Source: Agarophyton chilense (lineage: Eukaryota; Rhodophyta; Florideophyceae; Gracilariales; Gracilariaceae). Taken from it: a stretch of DNA of 64,000 nucleotides. The stretch is from the NCBI GenBank assembly GCA_030374765.1, contig JARGXX010000100.1, positions 744,001 through 808,000 on the forward strand. The letters run 5' to 3'. Below, piece after piece: positions 42,814 through 54,516 of this stretch. The notes under the pieces are model-generated. The model was not told where the DNA came from. It searched no databases and saw only the letters and a program-made list of their open reading frames with translations. The position numbers and the translations under genes are program-made. How positions within the stretch are numbered: position 1 is the first letter of the stretch; every line of letters starts with the position of its first letter.

Positions 42814-43995
42814 CAGTTGCTTCCCTGGGGGCTTGCATGAGCACATACGCCATACTTCTACCTGGTATGGCCTTTGAAAGATGCAGGAATCGGTTCAAGT
42901 GGAATGTCGGGAGCAAATCCGAGTTCGATAGACAGGAGATGCCGCTCAACTTGTTCAATGAATCTGTACGGCGTGACGTCATCTAGAAGCGGACCCAGAC
43001 ATGCTAGCGTGAGATTTGCGGAGACAGCTGCCGTTTAACTGGCCAGGGTGGCACAGTTAAATGAGACAGCCTTCTTCGGGCCATCATTCTGCTGTCCATA
43101 TTTTTTCGGCGGTGACATGTTCTGCGACGGAGCCGGGAAGTCGAGGCAGCGCACATGCGAGGGAAAAGAACCATAGGCGGTGTGCTGCCTTTTCCAGTGA
43201 CCAAACGTCTCGAAAATGCCCTAAAGATAGCGCATGGGCAGTAGTATCCTCTTATTGCGACGGTCGGGGCAGTTCTGGTTGCCTGGCCGAAGCGGTGTTG
43301 CACTGGCAGTGATCAAAAGCGGTTTTTGGGAGCCGGTAGATTTTGCATGAGAGACTCCATCACACAGGCAAAAGAAAAAAGCGATTTTCTCATACGACAC
43401 TTTGTTGAGGTGATCCGTCGTCGTTGCCGCAGCAACAAAGGTGCTGTTTGTTGATGCCGCCGCAAACACCGAGAAACTGTCTGTTTTCGACAGCTGATTT
43501 GGCCAAAAGCATGAAGGCTGTCAGCAACTCCGGCATCTTGGCAGATCCAGATTGTGCATTAAACTGAGATGTCTGTGAATCGAATCGAAGTTAAACATTG
43601 CGAAACGTTTCATTGCCAGAGCCCTTCACGTTCGGAAGTTTACTAAAGTACCTATAAACTACACTGAAAACAGACAGTGAATCGCTCTTATAGATCACTT
43701 TGAAGGTTTTTTTGGCTTCTTCAATGAAGCAACATCTTCTTTACTGATCGTAGAACACAGATCTCAAGCCTTTCATACAGTTGGCTTTCTAGCATTATTC
43801 CGCGAATCGGTAATTCTATTTTGTTTGGAAATGAGCCGGGCAATTTCTCGTGGAATGAAAACCATAGTGCCACCGACTTGGAAAAGTCTTTTTGAATGCT
43901 TTTGACGCCAAAAAACGTTTTTCAGGTCCTAAGAAAAAATTAAACGGCTGGGCGTGCCGGAGAATGAGGCTGCTACTGGGCTCATAACTAATTGT

Positions 43996-44220
43996 TGAGC
44001 GGGGAAACAACTGTAGCTATGTGTTTCTTTGAGAACTCGGGTGCGCCCTGTCGCGTGTTGTCAGAGGACCTGCTGAGTCATCCTGCTTTGTTTATGTAGA
44101 TAATAGGAAATGCTAATGTATATGCACTTACTACGAATGCAAGTCGAAACGGGCGTCAGAGCACGTGAGTGCTCGCGTGCGCATTATATGGAATCCTGTG
44201 ACTAGCTGTCGACATTCATA
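43996..44220 (-). repeat. Copia-4 5' LTR
   Basis: 225 bp, partner of 37792-38014. On the minus strand it is followed after 7 bases by the anticodon-arm type primer site. Confidence 0.8.
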
Positions 44221-44490
44221 TGACGGGAACGGCGAGAACGCTTGCAATGGCGGCGTTGACGGCGAAGACGGCGGCGACGGCGGCGCGTCCATCTTTACGG
44301 ACGGCGGCGACGGTAGAGACGGCGGACCGGGCGGCGTGCTGGACGGCCTTGGTGGCGATGGCGGCGATGGCGGCCTCGTTGGCGCGTGATTTGTGCGATG
44401 CGTGCTGGCGTGGAGCTGCAGCGGGGAACGCTTTTGATTGCAGTATTGCACTACAACCAAAGGTGCATATGTGCTGTCACACTGGGCCAC
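44221..44490 (-). pseudogene. Ser/Pro-rich ORF, part on the right of Copia-4
   Basis: Minus-strand frame opening MAQCDSTYAPLVVVQYCNQK and running into SPP-rich repeats (RPPSPPSPPRPSSTPPGPPS) up to the Copia-4 edge. It would be the 5' half of the split ORF described at 37343-37791. The opposite strand gives an equally open Gly/Asp-rich frame, so coding is uncertain. Confidence 0.3.
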
Positions 44491-47142
44491 AGCGCCTTTT
44501 GCCTTTTTGCGGAGGGTTCGTAGAAGCTTTTGATGCCTGTTTTTGTGCAGAAAGCGCCCTCATGCTGCATTTCTGTCTCAACGAACCCCTCCTTGCTCTA
44601 TTTGGGTGCACTGTGGAACGATTGAGACGCGCAGCTGCAGGGAGTGGGGCTTGGAAGAAGGCCCGATGAACGCGTCCGCCGAAGGTGCCGGCGTTTGAGG
44701 TGCACATGCGGCCGTGGAATGTCCCGACGGGGCAGAGCTGGCGCACGAGAAAGTCGAGTCGTGCGTCCAGAGTGAGTTACCGATGCTGAGAAAAGAGGCG
44801 ACTCGCTACGTGCACCGCGTGCCCTAGGTGGCGAATACACTGCATAACAACAAAAAAAAGCGAGCTGGTAAATTTCATAGAAACGGTTGATCTGTTGGTA
44901 TTGCACGCCTGCGCTCTCTCAAGCACCTGGCGGCTGTTCATTGGTCGGGCGAGAAGCTCCAAGTGTGGTTCAACAGGCTGGTTGGCAAATGAGCGAAAAT
45001 GGAGAGCTTCCATTGGGCGCGCGCAAATGCGCCCCTCGGTAGCCCTAGCGTGAGGTGGAAGTGGGGTGCAGCTCGTGTTATTGGTTGTTATTCAGTCTAT
45101 TTTCTACATGCCTTACGCCATGTATTTTGTCCTACCGTCCTGGCTGAGTCGGGTTCCCGACCTAGCTAGCTAGTTGCGCTAGTCCTACAGGCGTCCAACG
45201 TCTTGCAAACTTATATGTGAAGTTACTTCAACAAAGCACTTTCGCTTAGACTTGACAAAAATACCGGTGCCGTAAAGCAATGCCCCAATTGACTGAGTGC
45301 AACAAAGCTGGCGTTTATTCACACCTGTTTCTTGAGCAGATGTGCCAAACAGAACCACAAATCACTTCCTTGTGCAAAGCGTTCAATTCTGGCAACTTAA
45401 GCTGGGCACATGGGAAGGTTGGACATCGACGCAGTACGCAGGGCAAATTGACAGGGAAGAAATGTCAGCCGCCAAGACCCCTCTCGTCTCGCCTTCCCCG
45501 GCACTCGCCGCGAACCGGTTTGTTGAAATCTCTCTCTGCGATCTCCACTAGTCAGGGACGTAAGTTAACAGCTTATGTAAGCCTTACAACAGGGTAACTC
45601 TGCACAGAACATGATCCTCTTGAATGGCGACCAACAAACTCCGCCATGTTGCGGAAGCGCCTACACCTCCATCAGCAGTCTAGTATTCTGTTGTTATGTT
45701 TTCTTGTACAGTATGACTGCCACCTATGATTTGTAGGTGGCAGCTGGTGATGATTTGTTTTGAATCATCACTACCCACCACTTGGGTGGGTGGTACGCAA
45801 ATGCATCGTACCGCGCAGCCCGTGAGAGATTTGTTTCTTGCAGCTGCTGGTCCGACCGCCTTGCTTCAAGCTGGAGGTCAACAGCGTGCAACTCTTGAAT
45901 TGTTCAGCAACATTCACCAACGTCTTGATTGTCGGAGGGGATGTGGAAGCTGACAAACATACCTCTTGGATTGCTGGAGACCTTGTTGCAACTCATGAGA
46001 TCAAAAATAAGCGCATCTGGTGAGCAATGTAAAGTTTTGAAGCGAAACATGTGTGCTGACCTCTTTTGACAGATCGAGATTTTCCCTCGTGTTGCCGAAC
46101 AGCGCAATTCGCCCATCCCATGATGTTGAGCGCTTTGAAGAATATCTTGGTATATCTTGGCGATTGGGGTTTTTCGCTTTGCTTACCTGCAGACCACAGC
46201 GGAGACGACTTCTTTATTCGAATCACACTATCTACCCATCAAGTTGCTCACCGGAAGATGCACCACAGCAACAAGGACCTCATCAGCACGCTTGCGAACA
46301 ACAAGGATGGAGGTGGTCCAACCAGAAGAAGACACATGTACACCTCCGTAGCCTTACACTTGCAGTAAACTCTCCAGAAAGTGCATTTCGGTTATTGTGC
46401 ACATTGCAAAATGACCAACACGTTTGATGGCGCTCAAGAAAGGTGAGCATGCAGACTTTCGGCACATGCGTTCGTCGAGTCGAGATTTCAGCTCCGCAGG
46501 GAGGAGACAGCATTCCATGGGCGTATGGAGGAATTGATCAACCGGAACTCTCGTTTGTTAGGATGCCTCGGGACGAAGGCTGCCGTTCGGTATATGCTGT
46601 GCATTAGATTTTGTTGAGGCCTCATTTTATCTCGGTTGAGTTTAACGGTCAAATCAGTGGAGACGTGGTTCATGTCGAATAGAACATCAGAGTGCACTCA
46701 GCGCGCCCGAGTGGTATCCCCTTCAGCCAATATGCACGGAGCAGGCCCAGAGCCGCCAAGCTGTAATTTTTTTTTGTGCCGTTAGCCGTCCCGCCAGTGA
46801 TGAGCTGTCTCAAATTCAGTCGATCTATGGGTCGCTCTCGAGTGCGCCACGTTCCCGCATTTGCGCGTATATTTTATTAATACCGTTGCCTCCAAACAAG
46901 CACCCGGTCTCCACGCACCGCTACCACGTCTCGAGCTGTCGTTCACAGTACCAATTGCGAACTCCCGTTCTGGTTCTTCAGCGCTGCCGCATAGCTGCAT
47001 CCTTCCTGCAGTCGTCTCGGGAAGCCTCCGTACACGTTATTCGATCTTCCCAACTCACCGAGCTTAGTCGACCAGTCTCTTCAAATACTCCCCCGTCGCA
47101 CCGTCTCAGCATTCCGTGAAGTGTCTGCCACAAGACGTCGCG
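44491..47142. other. Intergenic region before the beta-propeller gene
   Basis: No gene recognised with confidence. One segment (about 45835-46023, plus strand) looks exon-like: it follows a CTTGCAG acceptor, reads FTNVLIVGGDVEADKHTSW and meets a GTGAGC donor, but no family or continuing exon is clear. A TATATTTTA near 46868 could be the TATA box of the downstream gene, about 275 bp before its ATG. Confidence 0.4.
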
Positions 47143-49140
47143 ATGAAGCTTGCCCACACACGCCACAGCGCCGTCCTGGCGGCTGTGCTTCTTCACCTTC
47201 TTCTGCACAGCACCCAAGCCGTGTCGCTTAACCGCTACAACAGCTGCCCGCAATTGCTGAGCTACTTCAAGGAAAATGCTCTGTCGCGAGTCGGTGCGTA
47301 CGGTCTCAGCGACTCGAGAAACTTCCAGCCATTCTCGCGCCCCTTTTACTGTTTTCCAAAAAGAGGAGGACCCGGCGGCCCAGGACCCATCCTCTTTTCT
47401 CAACCTGGAATGATTGCGGACGCTAGTGCTCCGGCTGCATCAAGCGCAGGTGCACAACCAGCGCCGGAAGCGCGTGAGCCAGTGGCCGGCGTGGACTTCT
47501 CCGAAACTAATGTGCAGGTGGCAGGCGTTGATGAGCCCGATATCATAAAGACTGATGGCAATCGCGTTTTTATCATCCGAGGAAATAAGTTCTTCGTTCT
47601 CAAAGTCGCTTCCGGTGGTACCGATGGCAGAGTAACAGGACAGTTGACTCTGCCTTCGTATGCGAGAGAAATGCTTATTCAAGGTGATCACTTGCTGGTA
47701 ATCGGGCAGACATACGGAAATATTTACCCATCTCCTCGCTTGGTCTCCGACGTTGGTTTCTTCTTTGATCAAAGCTTGACCACCGTCTATCAAATCAAGG
47801 TGACAAATGGAATTCCTAAATTGGTGGCCACTCTTAAAATGGAAGGCCGTTACTTGAATTCGCGCGAAGTGGACGGAGTGGCTCGAATCGTCATGCTTTA
47901 CAGGCCACACCTGAGATTCAAGTACCCATCTTGTTTGATACCCTACGATGAGGCGAAGACACACAATCGCGATATAATTCAAAATTCTAGTGAAAGGGAT
48001 TGGTACCCTAGCTACTCTCTCAAGGTGGAAGGTCGCAGTGGCCAGACAACTAATTTGATTTCTTCCTGTTCCAACGTGTACATTCCAGGAATCTTCCCAG
48101 GGTTTGAGCTTCTTACAGTTGTCACTCTTCCTGTTGCCGGAAATCTGAAGCCAACCGGGAGCGTTTCAATCGTATCCGAAGGTGACGAGGTGTATGCAAC
48201 TGCGACCTCTCTGTACGTCACCACAACAGAGTACCGATGGGACTTCTTTGGCTTTGAAGACAATATCAGATCTGGTAGTAACTTCAAGACATCCATGCAC
48301 AAGTTCTCGTTGAACAACTATGGCGCCAATTACGTAGCAAGCGGGGAAGTCTCGGGAAGCGTCTTGAATCAGTTCTCCATGCATGAATACGACGGAATCT
48401 TCTTCATTGCCACCACTGATGGCGCACCGTGGTGGGGTGCTCGCGACCAAAGTTCAAGCAAGGTGACATCGTTTAGGACAAATGGTTACGGCCAAAGCTT
48501 GCGAAAGTTAGGCGAAGTGGGAAATCTTGGAAAGGGAGAGCGCATATTCGCGGTTCGTTACGTGAAGGATACAGCGTATGTGGTGACATTCAGACAGATC
48601 GATCCTCTGTATGTCATCGATTTGTCACGTCCGTGGTGGCTGAGAGTAACCGGAGAGCTGAAGATTCCAGGATTTAGTTCTTATCTTCATCCAATATCGC
48701 CTGGTCGCATACTTGGCGTTGGTCAGGATGCTACTCTGGATGGAAGAACGACGGGTGCAAAAGTTACATTGTTCGATGTGTCAGACAAGACAAATCCTAC
48801 TGAGCTTTCTTCATGGACGCTACAAGGAAGTAGCACTGCTGCGCAATGGGATCATCGAGCATTCTTGTACTGGGCACCAGAGTCTGTTGCAGTGCTTCCG
48901 GTCTCGGCGTATCTCAGCTCCAATCGGTTTATTGGATCGGTTGTGTTGGATGTTTCTGAGAGTGAGATAAAGGAGCGGGGTCGCATCACACATGAAACGT
49001 TGTCATCAAGTAGGTATACACCGTCGATCGAACGAAATCTTGTGCTTGGTGGTGAGCATCTGTGGTCTCTTTCCTCAAAACAAATTCAGGTTAACAACAT
49101 CAAGGATTTGTCTAAGGAGTCCTCTACTACGCTGAATTAA
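47143..49140 (+). CDS. Secreted beta-propeller protein
   Basis: 665 residues, no introns. I chose the ATG at 47143 because it puts a signal peptide (MKLAHTRHSAVLAAVLLHLL, residues 1-27) at the N-terminus. Next comes a Cys-containing YNSCPQLLSYFKENAL segment (about 33-48), then a Gly/Pro/Ala-rich linker. At about residues 123-145 is FSETNVQVAGVDEPDIIKTDG, which contains the hallmark of the Beta_propel family (secreted proteins with a C-terminal beta-propeller, known mostly from bacteria and archaea). Repeated strand patterns follow (GDHLLVIG, AYVVTFRQIDPLYVIDLS, PWWLRVTGELKIPGFSSYLHPI). The biochemical role of the family is not known; an extracellular or cell-wall role is inference. It is full length, and its presence in a eukaryote suggests old transfer from prokaryotes. 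Confidence 0.85.
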   Translation: MKLAHTRHSAVLAAVLLHLLLHSTQAVSLNRYNSCPQLLSYFKENALSRVGAYGLSDSRNFQPFSRPFYCFPKRGGPGGPGPILFSQPGMIADASAPAASSAGAQPAPEAREPVAGVDFSETNVQVAGVDEPDIIKTDGNRVFIIRGNKFFVLKVASGGTDGRVTGQLTLPSYAREMLIQGDHLLVIGQTYGNIYPSPRLVSDVGFFFDQSLTTVYQIKVTNGIPKLVATLKMEGRYLNSREVDGVARIVMLYRPHLRFKYPSCLIPYDEAKTHNRDIIQNSSERDWYPSYSLKVEGRSGQTTNLISSCSNVYIPGIFPGFELLTVVTLPVAGNLKPTGSVSIVSEGDEVYATATSLYVTTTEYRWDFFGFEDNIRSGSNFKTSMHKFSLNNYGANYVASGEVSGSVLNQFSMHEYDGIFFIATTDGAPWWGARDQSSSKVTSFRTNGYGQSLRKLGEVGNLGKGERIFAVRYVKDTAYVVTFRQIDPLYVIDLSRPWWLRVTGELKIPGFSSYLHPISPGRILGVGQDATLDGRTTGAKVTLFDVSDKTNPTELSSWTLQGSSTAAQWDHRAFLYWAPESVAVLPVSAYLSSNRFIGSVVLDVSESEIKERGRITHETLSSSRYTPSIERNLVLGGEHLWSLSSKQIQVNNIKDLSKESSTTLN

Positions 49141-50262
49141 TCAAAAAGTACTGTGGCTTACTGGGGAGCTGCCTAAGTTTAGACTCGGCTGGTGGTATTC
49201 ATGCCCGAGAAACATGACTCGTAGCTAGATGTTCAAATGTCTACGATCGGGTGCTCGCCGACATCTTCATTCAAGCTCCTGTAAAATTATATGTTAGAAC
49301 GATCCTGCACTATGTAAAAGTGTACACTTGCTCAACTTTTAGTATATATGTTTGGTTGCAGCACCTCAGCTGCAGCAACGTAACCTGTTCGCGAAAATTG
49401 GCAAAAGCGACCGTTTATTCAACCAAAAAATATTCTTTTATATCGCCAAGGAACTGACTGCTCTACTATGACAGATGTGAGGAGTGTTTCCTTGGTCTCA
49501 CAACCGTTGGTACGAACGTACGACGGTACCGGCGGGACCGGAAACTGTGAGAAAGCAAACTTGCTGTGACATGATAGTGAAGGATTTTTTGGCTGTTTGA
49601 CCCCTTTTACCGTAGCTTCCTCGTAGAGTGCGGGTCATTTAGGGGCTGCCCCTCTTAGGGGTTGTTAGTTATGGGGGTGTTTTAATTATTTTTACGCGGG
49701 GTCATTCTGCAGCTAAGAAAGCCATAAGTGTTCGTTGTCGTCCACGTGCTTCTTTCACTTACAGCGGAGTTTCCTTTCTTCTACCAGTGAGCCCAGCGGT
49801 GTGCTGAAATGAATATCTCCCAGATATTTGTTGCTTCTTTAATGCATTTTAGCATGTCTGTTGAGCCACATCGAACCCAAATCAAAATTTAGACCTTCCC
49901 AGCGCTGAGATATTACGAATAAGGTACAGTTGTGAGATGACCGAATGTGTCACTCATGGATCGGAGGGCGGGTTAACAGCAAGCTTGAAGGATGTAACAC
50001 ACTCAATCAGGGCAAATGTTCCTCGCTTGTTCTTCCTTCCCTCTGAGTTCTTTACTCGTTTGTGACAACGTCTGCGATGGAAATACTTGCCTCGACTGAG
50101 AAAGTCAGGCAAATTTGGCATATGCGACTTTAAAGATCAAGAACAGCACATTATGCTCTCGTGAGCGATCAAAGCTTACAAGAGTATTCTGGAACACAAC
50201 TAAGTTTGAATACGAATTAAAAAGACTTAAAACACATAGTTTGAATAGTTTGAATAGCTCTG
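49141..50262. other. Intergenic region after the beta-propeller gene
   Basis: No gene recognised. A small GC hairpin (AGGGGCTGCCCCT near 49640) is the only structure noted. The last bases are flank or a decayed end of Copia-5. Confidence 0.45.
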
Positions 50263-51860
50263 CTACCCCCCTAAAACGGAAGTGAATATAATATGAAGAG
50301 AGTGACGACGTAAAATGAATTGATCACCAATAAAAGACTTTGTAAGAATGTCCGCGGTGTCTTCTTGCGAAGAATTGTCCTGCACCTCAACCATTTTGTA
50401 ATGGACCTTAAGGACGTAATGAAACTTCAGATCAACGTGTTTGACTCTGCGCAAACCGAGTAAATCATGAGTACACGATAAATATCTCAAATTTTCCTGA
50501 TATACAATGGAAGGGAAATCATCACCAAGACCGAGTTCTTGTTTAAACATGCGGAGCCATTTGACAACTTCGACATGTTCTGCTAAATCATAAAATTTGG
50601 CTTCAGCTGTAGATAAGGAAACACTGGATTGAATTCTCACATCCATGACACCGGAGTTCCACCAAAATAAATCACAAAGACGCTTCTAGATAGTCATTTT
50701 TCAACATCTGGAGCCCAATCTGCATCGCATTATGCATTAATGGCTACGTTGTGAGCGTTCATGGTGTGTCATCCGTAGTTAAATGTATACTATAGATACC
50801 GAATTACATTTTTCATCAACTAGCAATGCTTCGGCAAATGCTGAGCCGTAAAGTCGCCCAAAATGGAGACAGTGGTTACTAGATCGAATTTTGTTACATT
50901 GCTCAGAATCAATAGAAACCCAAGTACTTCAGGGTATAGAATTTCTCGCATTTCCAAAAAATCGTCTTCTGTGGGGATTTGGCGTGGTTTATAAAGACCA
51001 TGACTCATTGAAAGTGGATTAGATAGGGTTTTGGCTGTACTGAGCCAAGTCTCAGCAATTATCTTTGTTATGAGAAGGTTTTGATGTAAAATATTGTTTC
51101 CACCGCTAGATGAAAGGCTCACCCCATGAAACAAGTTGTAAAATATCAGATTGGAGGGTTTCAATCGCTTGGAAACTTCATTAACGGTCCATTGCGCTAA
51201 TTTTTTATCACCTAATAAGCAAGTATCATCGACATAAGCGAGTGCAATGATAGTTTTTTCACTTTTACGGAAAATAAAGACACAACTGCTGATTTGTGGT
51301 TGAAAGAAACCAATTATATGTACATTTGTAATTCGCCAACAACATATTCCATAGTTTTGGAGCTTCACGGACGCCATACAGTAAACATATCCAAATGTAC
51401 CGCGTAATCCACACGTACATCCGGCATCAACCGGTCCAAAACATACCTTTTATGCCAGAACAATACACATAAAAGAGTAGTGCATCCTCCGATACATGTG
51501 GTAACTTACTAAGTACAATACACGTCATCGTACGCATTCGCGGTGCTCTACAATTTTCTTTGATGGTGTGGAACTCTTTGTTTATGGACTCAATCCATTT
51601 TTTTTATTCTTTCGATCGTAGTGCTTTTTTGAGTTTGGGTTCATCATCTGTGCTAATTTTTTGTGGGAAGCTGATATTGACTTGAACAGGTTGAACGTTT
51701 TTATCTAGTGAATCATGAGGTGCGTAATTGCTAGCACCGTGATCATAAGTCGAATCCTTTGCAGGATAGTGAGTCAAAAGCTCTTGAATTGAAGTAGATA
51801 TTTGAACTTCGTCTGTACAAGTCGAGGCTTGTAGAAACCACGAAATGTGGCACCATGCGC
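50263..51860 (-). mobile_element. Copia-5: fragment of an old copia element
   Basis: Minus-strand parts: RNase H with the copia tail (VSLSTAEAKFYDLAEH, then DTADILTKSF; 50263-50646), reverse transcriptase with YVDD-type box (IALAYVDDTCLL; 50820-51377) and the linker before it (about 51600-51800, HYPAKDST, also seen in Copia-1 near 7890). Gag, protease and integrase are absent, and no LTR pair was found. A purine tract (TTTTAGGGGG on the minus strand near 50270) marks the 3' side. Old, several breaks. Confidence 0.8.
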
Positions 51861-52952
51861 ACTCAAGCTGGTCGGTGAGGAATATCTATTAAGTAGTAGG
51901 TAAATATATCCAACTATGTTACACGTATCGAGAAAACGAAATCTTGACAGTCGTGCACCTTTGACTTGGGTCGGAAACGGAAAAGGATCGAGCGGATCGG
52001 GACTGTAACGCTTTGTTGGTTTTATCTCTCCCCTTTTTAATTGCGCCGAAATTGTCCCGAAGAGGTGGATGCCGGCGGCAGTCTATATCTTGATCGAACA
52101 ACAATGTCGACACATTCGACTTTCCGCAATGAGCGATGTGCAAAAGTTGGTTAGAAATGCAGGTGAGCGACAAATGCTGAAGAGTTCGAGGACACTAGAG
52201 TCTACGAATGATCAAGGTTTGGGTGGTAATGGTACGCTCATCTGTTGGAAACAGTCCACCTTTCTTTTCAGAACAATTATCGTATCGCGTGTAGGTCTTT
52301 AACCCGCATTTGTGCAGTTCGTTGAATCCCTCACACTTCAGATTTTGACAGTCGATAAAAGACCACTTGACAATTTTTCATTCAATATCACCTGCTACGG
52401 CAGGATTACCCCCGCAGGTTTGTCCACGTCCATATATGACACGGCAGGGTTCCCTGCGTTATATGGCTCCTCTATAGCTTGGGGTTCAATCGCCTCAGGG
52501 GACGCCCCCTCATCATTGGGTCAAATATAGAGCATCGGGTCCTTACCGTCGTAGAAGTGGTAGTACTCGTCTGCGTCCACAAAACCGGCCGAATGCCTCT
52601 CGGGGGTATACCGTGGCGCAAACCAAAGTTGGATAGCCTCCTTCGAAGAGATCTAACGTTCCTTTCGTTGGTTGAAACAAATAAATTCAAACGTTAGCGG
52701 AGGTTGGCGTGCTGCTGACAAGTCCTGCGCCCTGCCAACGGCCGCACGTCCACTCTGTGCAAAAAGTACTGAAGGCCGGTCAACCTGGTGGATGAGATGG
52801 AAAAATGTCGCCATCTCCTGAGCGTTGATTTCACCACCTCGTGGGATGCACAAGTTGAAGGCACGAATGGCGGGGTGTATTCGCGACTGAATAAACTACA
52901 GTCGGTCTTGGTCGTAAACCTCCCAGAGGCTAAAAACTGCAGTGAAGATAAT
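51861..52952. other. Region without a recognised gene
   Basis: Small ORFs on both strands, none with a recognisable domain. The part next to 52953 could be the decayed downstream end of the relic described there. Confidence 0.4.
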
Positions 52953-53462
52953 TTACTCGGTGACGACAACTGATAAAACCGTGAACTGAGGATCCTCGAG
53001 AAGATCAAACCCGTAATAAGTTATGGGCAAAGGTAACTCGATGTAACAAACTCGATATAATTCGAGATAAGGCCACCGAGATGAGATGGGAACATACCGA
53101 CCACGTCGGTTGGCTGCACAAATGCGTTCTATTTCTACGTTTAGGTACGGGATCATATACTTGAACGAGGATCGCGCTCGCAGCTCAAAGCTAATCATCT
53201 CCAAGAAGTTCGCTCGCCCGAGTTGTCGCATGAAGCAAAATACAGCACGAATGATCAACATGACCCAACAGACGGCTTCCTTGCGCACAAGAGGGTAGTC
53301 CCTCCATGGGAAGGTTCCACAATCCGCAAGGGGGTAGAGATATGCAATTTTACCTAAGGTGCGATATGACCTGACATCAAAACCCAGACGATCGGAGATG
53401 TGATACTCGAAAGGAGCCCAGCGAAGCCGTTTATTACCAAAGAAGACGAGAGCTTCACGCAT
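52953..53462 (-). pseudogene. Diverged relic of the Gypsy-C antisense protein family
   Basis: A 169-codon frame aligns by eye to residues about 47-235 of the 605-residue ORF at 58286-60103. Three blocks match: LVFFGNKRLRW to LYFLNRRRWG; EAVCWVMLIIRAV to EWAVCALMSFFQAV; and IPYLNVEIE...NRRGRYVPISSRW to LPYGLVCII...LRGTRYKPEEARRW, ending at a GF(D/L) position. Spacing between blocks is similar. No Ty3/gypsy coding part is left beside it. It is treated as the fossil of a virus-like element part. Identity is low, so homology needs a profile search. Confidence 0.45.
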
Positions 53463-54516
53463 GGGAGCTACTTACTCGCTCTCACGACGACTTATTCTAC
53501 GAACAGGAACCACCACACGGGTGCACAAATCTCACAAAGAAGTTGAAAAGACTGCAATACCTCCCGGGATCATCCCGCCTCCATCGTTATGCATCGCTAA
53601 CAGCGCTTCGCTAACACTGCAGTCGGACGGAACTATAGCGCAAGCCGGAGAATAGATGCGTGCATAATGGCTATTAAAACACGAGCCTCTTATACGGTGG
53701 CCACTTCACCGGCAAATGAACTCCCGAAGAAGCGACGCTTGCGTTCACGACCTGTGCAACCGGCGCTGCACTTGCCGCACAGTTCTGAGAAAAAGGCTTT
53801 GAACGAATCTGGAGATATACCCCGGTGCAGTGTTGTCTTTGGGATTTGAGTTGTTGTTCCAGTTTTCATTCGGTTTGGATATTGACTGACAATTCAGGAG
53901 AGCTGCACGGCGGCTTGATTGTAAAAACCAAGGAATCGGAGAGGCTAACCACAAAGGTGCGTAAGTGGTAGAAACCGACGTTAGAGCGTGTTCACTGCTG
54001 GAAGACTTGGGTTTCACCTTTGCCTTTTCGATACTCTGATTGGAAGACAGAACTAACGTCCAGGGTCTTCTTATACGTTGGTTATACCCTGCTTTGTCCG
54101 CCATCGCGGATGTCGTTCTTTCCGTTGAGGACGGTCATACGAAGTGCTAGCTTCAAAAGCGTAGTTTCCTACGACTTAAACTTTTTACCACTTGCGCGTT
54201 GTTATGATTCTTGTCTCTACTTGCGAAGAACCTGTCAAACATTACAGTGGAAATATCCTGTACATAAGACACACGACGACGAGATCGAAGTAAAGACGAG
54301 TCAGAGCCTTCCTCTCACAGGTTATGGACCCGACGCTACGCCAACGTCGAACGTAACATCCTACCGCCACTCCACCATCTCTTTATCCTCGCAAAACCAT
54401 TCCCTCACCCCTCTCCCATGACGAAGACGCCCGACCCCCGAGAAAACCGTCGCCAATGACGGCAAATCATCAAGGATATCAACGACATCCCAAACGAACT
54501 CTACCAACAATCTATC
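53463..54516. other. Region without a recognised gene, left flank of Copia-6
   Basis: No gene recognised. The 5' LTR of Copia-6 should lie in its right part (about 54000-54500), but with no second LTR in the window its edges cannot be set. Confidence 0.4.

Larger units (their letters stand above)
37792..44220 (-). mobile_element. Copia-4: old copia element with two nested TIR elements
   Basis: LTR-like ends at 37792-38014 and 43996-44220 (TG...TTNATA, about 85 percent identical by eye). The minus-strand parts are colinear with Copia-3: gag remnants (about 42820-43990), protease and integrase regions (about 40920-41940), a Tudor-like segment (about 40560-40690), reverse transcriptase (about 38700-40300, interrupted) and RNase H (about 38031-38560). 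The primer-binding site GTTATGAGCCCAG lies at 43976-43988. Two inverted 0.88-kb TIR elements sit inside. The element is old and broken many times. Confidence 0.85.

Noticed and set aside
44598-45013. Several minus-strand ORFs of 78-102 codons
   Set aside because: Overlap each other in different frames, have no domains, and have no splice or promoter support.
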